From Devosia sp. (GTDB lineage Bacteria; Pseudomonadota; Alphaproteobacteria; Rhizobiales; Devosiaceae), in the NCBI RefSeq assembly GCF_017307495.1, contig NZ_JAFKHE010000015.1, positions 186,001-250,000 on the forward strand: DNA of 64,000 nt, given 5' to 3'. Made by a program: the position numbers and the translations under genes. The notes beneath the pieces were generated by a model. It worked only from the letters and a program-made list of their open reading frames with translations. It did no database searches and was not told the DNA's origin. Shown here piece by piece: positions 51,549 to 62,936 of the stretch. Numbering within the stretch: position 1 is the first letter of the stretch; each line of letters starts with the position of its first letter.

Positions 51549-52222
51549 CTATGTGTCTCCCTGGAATTCTGGCTTCTTGTCCTGACTCGGGAGGAGCCCC
51601 AAAAGCCGCGCACTGCCTATTTTGGCCGTGTGACAGGCGCATGACATCCGCCCCAAGGCGGATGATGCACTGGTCTGCCAGCAGCGACGCGAAACCCCCG
51701 CGATTGCTGCCCTTGCGACTGTCAGACCCCCTCCGGAACCATTTGTGACATTTATGACAGTGCCCGTTTTGCGCAAGGGAGTCGAGATGTCGGACGCGAG
51801 GGACGCGTCGCCTCGCGGAGGCGCTGCAAACCGGGGGCTGTTGCCGTCTCGGGTCGGCGAAACTCGCCGGATACTAGGATGGGCTGGTGCTCGATGCGCA
51901 GAATCGGGCGGTGGAAAGCTGCTGCCGCGATGAGACCCGAGCCGGTCCGCCAGCCGCATCGATCCGCAGGCCGCGTTCCAGTTGCTCTGGTTTTCCAAAG
52001 GTTTGTCGGCGGGGTGGGTGGACAGAATCCTCTCAGCCGACTTTCATCCAGCGCCATGGCCGGGAAGCCCAGGGTGCGAGACATGCACAAGCGCCTGACC
52101 GTTTCCCGGTCATATCCCTAATCGCGGGTCTCGCTGTCGCCAGCGACGGCGGGACCCGTACCGGCCCTCCGGCGGCTGGGTTCATAGGGCGTGTCGCACC
52201 AGGCCGGAGCCGTCCCCGCTGC
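51549..52222. other. Long gene-free leader region before the phosphonate-type ABC operon
   Basis: 674 bases between the binding-protein start and the end of thuR, both on the minus strand. I find no convincing gene. It contains a Pho box (51630-51647), a second pair of TGTCA repeats at 51745-51760 with 9-base spacing, and a CGCCTCGCGGAGGCG hairpin near 51810. A 62-codon plus-strand frame at 51745-51933 has no good support. Confidence 0.6.
51630..51647 (-). promoter_or_regulatory. Pho box
   Basis: On the minus strand ATGTCAT-GCGC-CTGTCAC, against the consensus CTGTCAT-N4-CTGTCAC/T: one mismatch in 14 repeat positions and the right 11-base period. A possible -10 (TAGGCA in AAAATAGGCAG) follows about 10 bases downstream, 81 bases before the binding-protein ATG. 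Confidence 0.65.
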
Positions 52223-53245
52223 CTATTTCGGCGCCGGCCCCGTGCTCTCGCGCAATACCAGTTCCACCGGCCACAGTTCGTGGATCGAGCCCGGCGGCTT
52301 GCCTTCCTGCATCTGCAGGAGGAGCTCGGCGATGCGGGCGCCGGCAGCGCGGATAGAGGAGCGGGTCGTCGACATGGACGGAACCATGTTGTCGGCGTTG
52401 AGATAGGGAAAGACGTCGTCGTGCGCGATCATCGAGACGTCCTTGCCCAGTTCGAGGCCGGCGGCGCGGATGGCGCGGAAGACGCCGAGCGCCGTCATCA
52501 TCGAGCCGGCCAGGAAGGCGGTGGGGCGCGGCCGGCGCTCGAGGAAGGCTTGGGCCAGGCGGAAGCCGTTCTCGTCGGTGAAGCGGCCGCCGCCGATCAA
52601 CTGCGGATCGGGGGTGAGGCCGCGCGCCTGCATGGCGGCGCGGAAGCCGCGGTCGCGATGGATGGCGAAAGTCTGGTCGAGCGGGCCGTTGATCATGGCG
52701 ATGTGCCGATGGCCGAGGTCGAGCAGGTGGCTGGTGGCGCGGTGGAAGGCGCCTTCGTTGTCGATGTCGAGCCAGGCGTGCGGGATCGTCACGTTGTCGG
52801 CGCGGCCATGCAGCAGGAAGGGCATGCCCAGTTCGGTGAGCGCGGCGATGCGCTCGTCATCCGGCGTCGGCGCGGAGAGCACGAGCGCGTCGACGCGCCT
52901 GGAGGCGGCGAGGCGCCGGAACACCGGAATCTCGTCGTCGGCGTCGATCGGGGTGACGACGATGTCGATCTCGTACTGCGCCAGGCGCTCGGAAATGCCG
53001 GAGAGGAACTCGGAAGTGTGCGGGCCGAAATGCAGCGAGCGCTGCAGGGGCAGGGTGACGCCGATCGCGCCCGACCGACCGGTGGCCAGGCGCCGGGCGC
53101 TCACGTTCGCCCGGTAGCCGTGCCGACGGGCCGCCTCGCTGACGCGCTGGCGGGTCGCCTCGTTGACCTCTGGATAGCCGTTCAGCGCGCGACTCACAGT
53201 CGTCTGCGACAGCCCGAGTTCCTCGGCCAAGTCCTTGAGTTTCAT
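52223..53245 (-). CDS. thuR: LacI family transcriptional regulator (ThuR-like)
   Basis: 340 residues, typical LacI length. The helix-turn-helix is at the very start (MKLKDLAEELGLSQTTVSRALNG), the hinge near 50-60, and the periplasmic-binding-protein-like effector domain fills the rest. I chose ATG 53245 because the HTH starts there; the longer frame to 53356 would add 37 residues over an operator. It is divergent from thuE, 469 bases away, as in Sinorhizobium. Palindromes at 53351-53368 (own gene) and 53567-53582 (thuE) are its likely operators. Confidence 0.9.
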   Translation of the reverse strand: MKLKDLAEELGLSQTTVSRALNGYPEVNEATRQRVSEAARRHGYRANVSARRLATGRSGAIGVTLPLQRSLHFGPHTSEFLSGISERLAQYEIDIVVTPIDADDEIPVFRRLAASRRVDALVLSAPTPDDERIAALTELGMPFLLHGRADNVTIPHAWLDIDNEGAFHRATSHLLDLGHRHIAMINGPLDQTFAIHRDRGFRAAMQARGLTPDPQLIGGGRFTDENGFRLAQAFLERRPRPTAFLAGSMMTALGVFRAIRAAGLELGKDVSMIAHDDVFPYLNADNMVPSMSTTRSSIRAAGARIAELLLQMQEGKPPGSIHELWPVELVLRESTGPAPK

Positions 53246-53350
53246 AACCAAAATCGTGCTCGTCCAACAGCGTTCGAGGCGGTCTGCCGCCTGCGTATCA
53301 AGCCCCGGCCAGAGCCATGACGGCGGACGTCCCCCGCCTCCGACAGTCGC

Positions 53351-53368
53351 ATTCAAAGCGATTTGAAT
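53351..53368. promoter_or_regulatory. LacI-type operator near thuR
   Basis: ATTCAAA-GCGA-TTTGAAT, perfect 7-base arms, 106 bases before the thuR ATG. It shares TCAAAGCG with the thuE operator. Confidence 0.65.
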
Positions 53369-53533
53369 CGCAAACGCAAGTGCGACGTTCCGGGGAGATT
53401 TCGTGAGGGTCGTACCTCAGCAGGGCAGTCGGCGGGGAAGCGGCGTTAATCCGACAATCCTTGCAACATGCTGATAAGACTTAGCGATTTGTCTCGTGTC
53501 GATCGGTGTTAACGATTGGCACCCGAATCCAGC

Positions 53534-53563
53534 TTGACAGAAATTGAGGGCTCTGGCTACTTT
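53534..53563 (+). promoter_or_regulatory. Candidate thuE promoter
   Basis: TTGACA-N18-TACTTT. The LacI operator at 53567-53582 starts four bases after the -10 box, where a bound repressor would block transcription. Confidence 0.55.
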
Positions 53564-53566
53564 CGC

Positions 53567-53582
53567 TTCAAAGCGCTTTGAA
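53567..53582. promoter_or_regulatory. LacI-type operator before thuE
   Basis: TTCAAAGCGCTTTGAA, a perfect 16-base palindrome with the central CG expected for LacI-family operators. Confidence 0.75.
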
Positions 53583-53714
53583 AGCCTTTAGCGAGGGGGC
53601 TACCCCTCACATCCGGGCGCTTTGATGGGAGGAGACCGTTTTCGATCAGCGCCTTGGGGCGACCGATCGTCTTTGGCTGCCTCCCAGTCACACCTGTCCC
53701 TTGGGAGGAAGATA

Positions 53715-54980
<1,266 letters not shown>

Positions 54981-55054
54981 GCTCGACCGAGACGATGCGG
55001 CGTGGGCGGCGTATGCTGCCCGCGCCCGACTTTCCTGCAGCAGGGGACGCGTCC

Positions 55055-56034
55055 ATGACCGTTGAAGCCACCGCCGGACCGGCCGTCCGCAGCACGCCCC
55101 GGATCCAGTCCGAACTGATGAAGTCGCGCGTCGCAGCGGCGATGTGGTTCCTGGTGCCGATGCTGGTGGCGCTGGCGATCGTGGCGGGCTGGCCGCTGCT
55201 CAGGACGATCTATTTCTCGTTCACCAACACCTCGCTCAACAACCTCTATGGCGGCGACTTCGTCGGCTTCAAGAACTACCTCAGCTGGACGACGCTGAAG
55301 AGCGGGCGCACCGTGTTCTCGGGCCTGCTGGTCGATCCGGCGTGGTGGAACGCAGTCGGCAACACGCTGCGCTTCGCGGTGATCTCGGTGACGCTCGAGA
55401 CCGTCATCGGCATGATCGTGGCGCTGGTGCTCAACGCCGAATTCAAGGGCCGCGGCATCGTTCGCGCTGCCATCCTGATCCCCTGGGCCATCCCGACGAT
55501 CGTCTCGGCCAAGATGTGGAGCTGGATGCTCAACGACCAGTTCGGCATCATCAACGACCTGTTCCTCAACCTCGGCATCATCAGCCAGAAGGTGGCGTGG
55601 ACGGCTTCCGCCGACACGGCGATGACTGCGGTGCTGATCGTCGACATCTGGAAGACGACGCCGTTCATGGCGCTGCTGATCCTCGCCGGCCTGCAGATGG
55701 TGCCCAAGGATGTCTATGAGGCGGCCAGGATCGACGGCGTGCATCCGGTCAAGGTCTTCTTCAGGGTGACGCTGCCGCTGGTGCGTCCGGCGGTGATGGT
55801 GGCGGTGATCTTCCGCCTGCTCGACGCCATGCGCATCTTCGACCTGATCTACGTGCTGACGCCCAACAGCTCGGCCACCAAGACCATGTCGGTGATCAGC
55901 CGCGAGAACCTCTTCGACTTCGACAAGTTCGCTTATGGCTCGGCCCAGTCGACGCTGCTGTTCCTGCTGATCGCGGTGATGACTGGGCTCTATATCTGGC
56001 TGGGCAAGGTCAGGTTCGACGGGGGAGATCGCTG

Positions 56035-56035
<1 letters not shown>
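55055..56035 (+). CDS. thuF: Disaccharide ABC transporter permease ThuF
   Basis: 326 residues, six membrane helices, with the loop VPKDVYEAARIDGVHPVKVFFRV (key residues EAARIDG) near residue 230. I chose ATG 55055 (GGGGACGCGTCC before it); the frame is open 20 codons further upstream. A long first periplasmic loop (FTNTSLNNLYGGDFVGFKNY) is typical for MalF-like CUT1 subunits. The 74-base gap after thuE is the only loose spacing in this part of the operon. Its stop shares bases with the thuG start (TGATG). Confidence 0.92.
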
Positions 56036-56874
<839 letters not shown>

Positions 56875-56879
56875 GAACC

Positions 56880-57887
<1,008 letters not shown>

Positions 57888-57980
57888 CGTTCCGCCGGGC
57901 GGCAAAATTGCCGCACGGCCCTGATTTTCGCCGCGCCTGGATTGCCAAGGCCGGCCTGTCGAGGCACTGAATCGCTTCAA

Positions 57981-57994
57981 CCAAACCGCTTTGG
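57981..57994. promoter_or_regulatory. LacI-type operator before thuA
   Basis: CCAAA-CCGC-TTTGG, similar to the thuE operator core, 56 bases before the thuA ATG. It suggests a second ThuR-controlled promoter for thuAB. Confidence 0.45.
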
Positions 57995-58049
57995 AAGACC
58001 TCGGGCCGGCGCCATGTCCGGCCCTTTCCACGAGTTCAAGGAGACCACC

Positions 58050-58820
58050 ATGCCGATCCGCGTCACCGTCTGGGGCGAAAACGTCCACGAGCAGAAGAAC
58101 AAGTTCGTGGCCGAGAACTACCCCATTGGCATGCACGGCCAGATCGCCAAGCTGATCGGCGAGGACAAGAACCTCGCTCCGACCACGGTAACCCTTCAGG
58201 ATCCCGAGCACGGGCTGACGGTCGATAAGCTCGCCAACACCGATGTGCTGGTGTGGTGGGGTCACGCCGCCCATGGCGAGGTGAAGGACGAGATCGTCGA
58301 GCGCGTGGTACAGCGCGTTTGGGAGGGCATGGGCCTGATCGTCCTGCACTCGGGCCACCACTCCAAGGTGTTCAAGCGCCTGATGGGAACGCCCGCGAAC
58401 CTGCACTGGCGCGAGGCCGGCGAGCGCGAGCGCATCTGGGTGGTGAACCCGGGCCACCCGATCGCCAGGGGACTGCCGGCCTATTTCGAGCTCGAGACCG
58501 AAGAAATGTATGGCGAGCCCTTCTCGGTGCCCGAGCCGCTCGAGACGGTGTTCGTGTCGTGGTTCCAGGGCGGCGAAGTGTTCCGCTCGGGCCTCACGTA
58601 TCGTCGCGGCGCGGGCAACATCTTCTACTTCCGCCCCGGCCACGAGACCTATCCGACCTACCACGACAAGACGGTCGGCCAGGTGCTACGCAACGCGGTC
58701 AACTGGGCCTATAACCCGGAAAACCACGCGCACCTGCTCAAGGCGCCGAACACGCCGGTGGAGAAGGCGATCGAGAAGATCGTCGAGCGCGGCGCCAAGC
58801 TGACGCACCACCCGAAGTGA
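58050..58820 (+). CDS. thuA: Trehalose utilization protein ThuA
   Basis: 256 residues, matching Sinorhizobium ThuA in length. It begins [17 protein letters not shown] and has [34 protein letters not shown] and [14 protein letters not shown], the class I amidotransferase-like ThuA fold. ThuA works with ThuB on imported disaccharides, in a pathway thought to go through 3-keto sugars. AAGGAG seven bases before the ATG is a strong ribosome binding site. It is separated from thuK by 162 bases with a LacI-like operator, and from thuB by a repeat pair. Confidence 0.93.
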   Translation: MPIRVTVWGENVHEQKNKFVAENYPIGMHGQIAKLIGEDKNLAPTTVTLQDPEHGLTVDKLANTDVLVWWGHAAHGEVKDEIVERVVQRVWEGMGLIVLHSGHHSKVFKRLMGTPANLHWREAGERERIWVVNPGHPIARGLPAYFELETEEMYGEPFSVPEPLETVFVSWFQGGEVFRSGLTYRRGAGNIFYFRPGHETYPTYHDKTVGQVLRNAVNWAYNPENHAHLLKAPNTPVEKAIEKIVERGAKLTHHPK

Positions 58821-58860
58821 TGTTTGAGGTGCGCGCATCGTGATCGATCCGCACCACCGC

Positions 58861-58893
58861 ATGGGTCCCCGGGTCAGGCCCGGGGATGACGGT
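58861..58893 (+). repeat. Extragenic palindrome, copy 1 (family 3)
   Basis: ATGGGTCCCCGGGTCAGGCC and CGGGGATGACGG, a hairpin seen in many alphaproteobacteria as an extragenic repeat. An inverted copy lies 60 bases on. Confidence 0.75.
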
Positions 58894-58953
58894 GGATGGA
58901 AGGGCGATTTCGGTCGCCGGATTGCACGCTGTGCACAGAGCTAGAAGTTCTAC

Positions 58954-58986
58954 GCCGTCATCCCCGGGCTTGACCCGGGGACCCAC
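58954..58986 (-). repeat. Extragenic palindrome, copy 2 (family 3, inverted)
   Basis: CCGTCATCCCCGGGCTTGAC then CCGGGGACCCA, the reverse complement of 58861-58893. The two could pair into a long stem between thuA and thuB. Confidence 0.75.
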
Positions 58987-59006
58987 TGCCCCACGGATCA
59001 AGCACC

Positions 59007-60053
59007 ATGCGTCTTCTCATCCTCGGCACCGGCCGGATGGCCAACAGCCATGCCAAGGCCTTCCAGACCATCGAAGGCGTGGAGATGGTCGGTGCCGTCG
59101 ACACCATCCCGGAGAATCTCGCAGGCTTCTGCGATACGTACGGGATCAAGAACCGGTTTTCCTCGCTGGACGAGGCGCTGGCGTGGGGCGATTTCGACGC
59201 GGTGGACAACATCACGCCGGACTCGATCCATCATCCGACGACGCTGAAGGCGCTGGCGGCGGGTAAGCACGTGTTCTGCGAGAAGCCGCTGGCGCCGAAC
59301 TACCGCCTCGCCATGGAGATGGTGGAGGCGGCCGAGAAGGCCAGCCTGATCAACATGGTCAACCTGACCTACCGGAACGTCGCCGAACTGCACAAGGCGC
59401 GGGAGATCATCGCGGCGGGCACCATCGGCGAGGTCAAGCATATCGAGGCGAGCTACCTGCAGCACTGGCTGGCGCTGCGCGATTTCAGCGATCCGGCGGG
59501 CCTGTCCGGCACGTGGCTGTGGCGGCTGAGCAAGGGGCACGGGTCGAACGGGACGCTGGGCGACATCGGCATCCACATCCTCGACTTCACCACCTTCGCC
59601 ATCGGCCAGCCGATCGTCGCCATGAACAGCCGGCTGCAGACGTTCCAGAAAGTGCCGGGCGACCGGATCGGCGAGTACGTGCTCGACGCCAACGACAGCT
59701 TCATCATCTCGGCCGAGTTCGCCAATGGCGCCATCGGTACGATCCACTCGTCGCGCTGGGCCTCGGGGCATTCGAACGACCAGCGGCTGCGCGTCTACGG
59801 CAACAAGGGCGGGCTGGAGCTCAGCCACGGCCACTGGGGCTCGCTGCTCAGGGTCTGCGCCGGCGAGGATGTCGCGACCTCGACCTGGCGCGAGGTGAAG
59901 GCCGAGCCGGTGAAGACCAACTACCAGCGCTTCGTCGATGCGGTGCGGACCGGCAAGCAGCAGGACCCGGACTTCCGGCATGCGGCGGGGCTGCAGAGAA
60001 TTCTCGATCTGGCGCTCGTTGCCGATCTCGATCGCAAGGAACACCGGGTCTAG
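59007..60053 (+). CDS. thuB: ThuB-type Gfo/Idh/MocA oxidoreductase, first copy
   Basis: 348 residues. A Rossmann start (ILGTGRMANSHAKAF), GKHVFCEKPLA around residue 92 (the EKP motif holding catalytic Lys), and GDIGIHILDF near 190 (the conserved Asp/His dyad) mark the family. ThuB proteins oxidise disaccharides imported by ThuEFGK, probably to 3-keto derivatives, with NAD. It is a close paralogue of the next gene, so the pair arose by tandem duplication. The ribosome binding site is poor (GGATCAAGCACC). Confidence 0.9.
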   Translation: MRLLILGTGRMANSHAKAFQTIEGVEMVGAVDTIPENLAGFCDTYGIKNRFSSLDEALAWGDFDAVDNITPDSIHHPTTLKALAAGKHVFCEKPLAPNYRLAMEMVEAAEKASLINMVNLTYRNVAELHKAREIIAAGTIGEVKHIEASYLQHWLALRDFSDPAGLSGTWLWRLSKGHGSNGTLGDIGIHILDFTTFAIGQPIVAMNSRLQTFQKVPGDRIGEYVLDANDSFIISAEFANGAIGTIHSSRWASGHSNDQRLRVYGNKGGLELSHGHWGSLLRVCAGEDVATSTWREVKAEPVKTNYQRFVDAVRTGKQQDPDFRHAAGLQRILDLALVADLDRKEHRV

Positions 60054-60079
60054 CGCCCGGCTTTTGAAGGAACACTGCA

Positions 60080-61126
60080 ATGCGTATGCTCATCCTCGGC
60101 ACCGGCGGCATGGCCGCCCAGCATGCCAAGCACTTTGCCGCCATCGATGGCGTTTCGGTCGTGGCCGGCGTCGACACCGATCCCGCCCGGCTCGAGAAGT
60201 TCAATGCCGCCCACAACATCCCGAACGGCTTCGCCTCGCTCGATGCGGCGCTGGCCTGGGGCGAATTCGATGCCGTTGCCAACGTGACGCCGGACTCGGT
60301 GCACCACGCGACCTCGATCGCGGCGCTCAAGGCGGGCAAGCACGTGTTCTGCGAGAAACCGCTGGCGACCGACGCGACCAAGGCCTTCGAGATGGTCGAC
60401 GTGGCCGAGAAGTCCGGCCTCATCAACATGGTCAACCTGACCTACCGCAACGTCGCGCAGCTGCAGAAGGCGCGCGAGATCGTGCTGTCGGGCCAGATCG
60501 GCACGGTGCGGCATGTCGAGGCGAGCTACCTGCAGAGCTGGCTGGTGTCGAAGGCCTGGGGCGACTGGCGCACGGAAAGCCAGTGGCTGTGGCGGCTGAG
60601 CAAGAAGCACGGCTCGAACGGCGTGCTCGGCGACATCGGCGTGCACATCCTCGATTTCGCCTCCTACGGCTCGGGCCTCGACATCGACCACGTGTTCGCG
60701 CGGCTCAAGACCTTCGACAAGGCGCCGGGCAACAAGATCGGCGAGTACGACCTCGACGCCAACGACAGCTTCACCATGGCGGTGGACTTCGACAACGGCG
60801 CCCTGGGCGTGATCCATGCCAGCCGCTGGGCCACCGGCCACATGAACGAGCTGCGCCTGCGCGTCTATGGCGACAAGGGCAGCGTCGAGGTGCAGCACCG
60901 GCATGACTGGAGCAAGCTGCGCGTGGTCATGGGCGAGGACATCGAGAACGGCACCTGGAAGGAAATCGAGGTGCCGCCGGTGCCGACCAACTACCAGCGC
61001 TTCGCCGAGGCGGTGCGGACCGGCGTCATGCAGGAGCCGAGCTTCCGCCACGCCGCCGAACTGCAGCGGGTGCTCGACCTCGCCACGGTTTCCGAGCTCG
61101 AGCGCAAGGAACTGACGGTCGGCTGA
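60080..61126 (+). CDS. ThuB-type Gfo/Idh/MocA oxidoreductase, second copy
   Basis: 348 residues, exactly the same length as its upstream neighbour and colinear with it: ILGTGGMAAQHAKHF, GKHVFCEKPLAT, LINMVNLTYRNVAQLQKARE, GDIGVHILDF, and DANDSFTMAVDF. Differences cluster around 150-165 (SWLVSKAWGDWRTESQW against HWLALRDFSDPAGLSGTW), near the expected substrate cleft, so the two copies may prefer different sugars or cofactors. From memory the segment here looks closer to Sinorhizobium ThuB. AAGGAACACTGCA precedes the ATG. A terminator hairpin follows. Confidence 0.9.
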   Translation: MRMLILGTGGMAAQHAKHFAAIDGVSVVAGVDTDPARLEKFNAAHNIPNGFASLDAALAWGEFDAVANVTPDSVHHATSIAALKAGKHVFCEKPLATDATKAFEMVDVAEKSGLINMVNLTYRNVAQLQKAREIVLSGQIGTVRHVEASYLQSWLVSKAWGDWRTESQWLWRLSKKHGSNGVLGDIGVHILDFASYGSGLDIDHVFARLKTFDKAPGNKIGEYDLDANDSFTMAVDFDNGALGVIHASRWATGHMNELRLRVYGDKGSVEVQHRHDWSKLRVVMGEDIENGTWKEIEVPPVPTNYQRFAEAVRTGVMQEPSFRHAAELQRVLDLATVSELERKELTVG

Positions 61127-61151
61127 GCGACCAGAGCGTGCAACCCGATGG

Positions 61152-61179
61152 GGGCGCCTTTCCCGACGGAGAGGCGCCC
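61152..61179 (+). terminator. Terminator after the second thuB copy
   Basis: GGGCGCCT and AGGCGCCC arms with a 12-base loop, followed by TCGCCGTTT; about 25 bases after the stop. Confidence 0.6.
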
Positions 61180-61277
61180 TCGCCGTTTCCGGGTGGGGTG
61201 GCGGGGCGCGGGTTGAGGGGGCGACATTGCAATTCAGTGCGGTTATGGTCTCACATACTCGTGCGTGATCGGCTGTT

Positions 61278-61901
61278 ATGGAACATACATTCTTCGAGTT
61301 AGTGGGCTTTGGCGGCACTGCCCTGACTATTGCCAGCTATTCGATGCGGACGATCGTGCCGCTGCGCATCGTTGGTATTCTGTCCTCCATATTCTTCCTG
61401 ATCTACGGTGCGGCTATTCAGTCGTTTCCGATACTGGTCACCGAGGCAATCCTGCTGCCCCTCAACGTGGTACGCCTGCTGCAGGTCCTGCAATTGCTCA
61501 GGCGGGTCGACGAGGCGGCTTCTACCAGCGAACTATCGGCCGACTGGCTGCGGCCGTTCGGTCGGGTGCGCAGCTATTCGGCGGGCGACGTGCTGTTCAA
61601 GGCCGGAGACTCGGCCGACTATCTGCTGTTGCTCGAGAGTGGCCGCTTCGAGCTGCGCGAGGCAGCCATATCGCTCGGCGCCGGGGACGTGGTTGGCGAG
61701 CTCGGTTTCCTGTCGCCCGGCAACCGCCGAACGATGACGCTGGTCTGCGTGGAGAGCGGCAAGGTCAGCAGCGTGTCCTACAGCAGCGTCAAGCAACTCT
61801 ATTTCTCGAACCCCAAGTTCGCCTTCTATTTCCTGCGGCTCGTCAGCGACAGGTTGTTCCAAAACCTCGATCGTGCCGAAAAAGCCAGGGTGGCCGCCTA
61901 G
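61278..61901 (+). CDS. Membrane protein with C-terminal cyclic-nucleotide-binding domain
   Basis: 207 residues. Three hydrophobic segments fill the first 75 residues (about 8-23, 29-48, 50-70), and about 90-195 is a cNMP-binding fold: SAGDVLFKAGDSADYLLLLESG, then GAGDVVGELGFLSPGNRRTMT, whose Glu and Arg are the usual phosphate-binding pair. There is no helix-turn-helix. Three helices plus a cNMP domain is the layout of Popeye-domain proteins. ATG 61278 has a weak ribosome binding site. The ligand (cAMP, cGMP or neither) is unknown. No partner gene is obvious. Confidence 0.8.
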   Translation: MEHTFFELVGFGGTALTIASYSMRTIVPLRIVGILSSIFFLIYGAAIQSFPILVTEAILLPLNVVRLLQVLQLLRRVDEAASTSELSADWLRPFGRVRSYSAGDVLFKAGDSADYLLLLESGRFELREAAISLGAGDVVGELGFLSPGNRRTMTLVCVESGKVSSVSYSSVKQLYFSNPKFAFYFLRLVSDRLFQNLDRAEKARVAA

Positions 61902-61962
61902 CGGGCATTGCATCCCGGCCGCGCCCGGGCATCATCTATCAGCGCGGAGCAGGAGAGGTCGG

Positions 61963-62214
61963 ATGGGGATTCTGGGCGCCATCATCATCGGGTTCATCGT
62001 CGGCATCATCGCCAAGCTGATCACACCGGGCGACCCGAAGCCCCGCGGGTTCATCCTCACCACCGTGCTCGGCATCGTCGGGGCGCTGGTCGCGACCTGG
62101 CTGGGGCAGGCGATCGGCTGGTACCAGCCGGGCGAAGCGGCAGGCTTCATCGGTGCGGTGATCGGCTCGGTGATCGTGCTGCTGATCTGGCGCCAGCTGG
62201 CGCGGCCGCGCTGA
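61963..62214 (+). CDS. GlsB/YeaQ/YmgE family stress-associated membrane protein
   Basis: 83 residues with three hydrophobic segments. It starts MGILGAIIIGFIVGIIAKLI and has the family-typical GFIVGIIAKLITPG followed by PRGFILTTVLGIVGALVATWLG and GFIGAVIGSVIVLLIW. The family is also called transglycosylase-associated; its role is unknown, though members respond to stress. AGGAGAGGTCGG is a good ribosome binding site. No EcfG promoter is visible upstream, unlike the small membrane genes at 14-22 kb. Confidence 0.88.
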   Translation: MGILGAIIIGFIVGIIAKLITPGDPKPRGFILTTVLGIVGALVATWLGQAIGWYQPGEAAGFIGAVIGSVIVLLIWRQLARPR

Positions 62215-62218
62215 CGCC

Positions 62219-62734
62219 ATGAACATTCCAACCATCGAGACCGAGCGGCTGACCCTGCGCGGCTACACACTCGAGGATTTCGACGCCTTCGCGGCGATGT
62301 GGGCCGATCCGGACGTCGTGCATTTCATCGGCGGGCGCAGTTTTACGCGCGAGCAATCCTGGCAGCGGTTCCTGACCCGCGCCGGCGGCTGGCAGCACAT
62401 GGGCTTCGGCTTCTTCGCGGTGATCGAGAAGGAGTCCGGGCAGCTGGCGGGCGAGGCCGGCTTCCACGAGGCGCGGCGGATCATCGCGCCTTCGCTCGAG
62501 GGCACGCTCGAGGCCGGCTGGGCGCTGATGCCTTCGGCGCAGGGCTGGGGCTATGCCACCGAGGCCATGCAGGGAGCGATCGGCTGGGCCGAGGGCGCCT
62601 TCCCGGGGCGGCGCATGACCTGCCTGATCAATATCGACAACCTCGCCTCGATGCGGGTGGCGGGACGGCTGGGGTTCAAGGAATTCGCCCGGACGATCTA
62701 TGGCGACGACAAGGTCGTGCTGTTCGAGCGGTGA
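62219..62734 (+). CDS. GNAT family N-acetyltransferase (RimJ/RimL-like)
   Basis: 171 residues, the usual GNAT length. It begins with the RimJ/RimL pattern IETERLTLRGYTLEDFDAFAAMW, has the acetyl-CoA region LMPSAQGWGYATEAMQGAI (a variant of Q/RxxGxG/A) and the late strand MRVAGRLGFKEFA. It transfers acetyl from acetyl-CoA to an amine, often the N-terminus of a protein or a small molecule; target unknown. It starts four bases after the GlsB-like stop. Confidence 0.88.
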   Translation: MNIPTIETERLTLRGYTLEDFDAFAAMWADPDVVHFIGGRSFTREQSWQRFLTRAGGWQHMGFGFFAVIEKESGQLAGEAGFHEARRIIAPSLEGTLEAGWALMPSAQGWGYATEAMQGAIGWAEGAFPGRRMTCLINIDNLASMRVAGRLGFKEFARTIYGDDKVVLFER

Positions 62735-62781
62735 AGCCGCTGCGTTCTGCGGTTCGTGCCCCTTTCCACCACTCTATCAGT

Positions 62782-62862
62782 CGTCATCCGCGGGCTTGCC
62801 CCGCGGACCCATGGGATGCCGCAGCATCGCTGGGTCCCCGGGTCTTCGCCCGGGGATGACGG
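62782..62862. repeat. Extragenic palindrome pair (family 3)
   Basis: Two hairpins, GTCATCCGCGGGCTTGCCCC and TGGGTCCCCGGGTCTTCGCC with GGGGATGAC, in opposite orientation. Same family as at 58861-58893 and 58954-58986. Confidence 0.7.
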
Positions 62863-62890
62863 TGCGTGGGGGAGCGAATTGCCTCAAACA

Positions 62891-62918
62891 GAAGGGCGCC
62901 AGGAGGCGCCCTTCGCAT
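62891..62918 (+). terminator. Bidirectional terminator hairpin
   Basis: GAAGGGCGCC-N4-GGCGCCCTTC followed by GCATTTT on the plus strand. It lies between the acetyltransferase and the convergent 5'-nucleotidase gene. Confidence 0.75.
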
Positions 62919-62936
62919 TTTCATAGGGCCGCTGGC

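Larger units (their letters stand above)
53246..53714. other. Divergent thuR-thuE regulatory region
   Basis: 469 bases without a gene. It has two LacI-type palindromes and a thuE promoter; the rest is leader sequence of about 130 bases before thuE. I see no riboswitch or small gene. Confidence 0.65.

Noticed and set aside
51745..51760. A second TGTCA direct repeat (CTGTCAT and ATGTCAC on the minus strand) as another Pho box.
   Set aside because: The repeat period is 9 bases instead of 11, so it does not fit PhoB binding well, and it is nearly 200 bases upstream of the gene.
51745..51933. A 62-codon plus-strand frame in the long gap before the phosphonate-type operon.
   Set aside because: No recognisable family, no clear ribosome binding site, and it overlaps regulatory-looking sequence; left as non-coding.
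61914..61963. An EcfG promoter before the GlsB-like stress gene.
   Set aside because: No GGAAC box is present in the leader, so this gene was not added to the inferred stress regulon.
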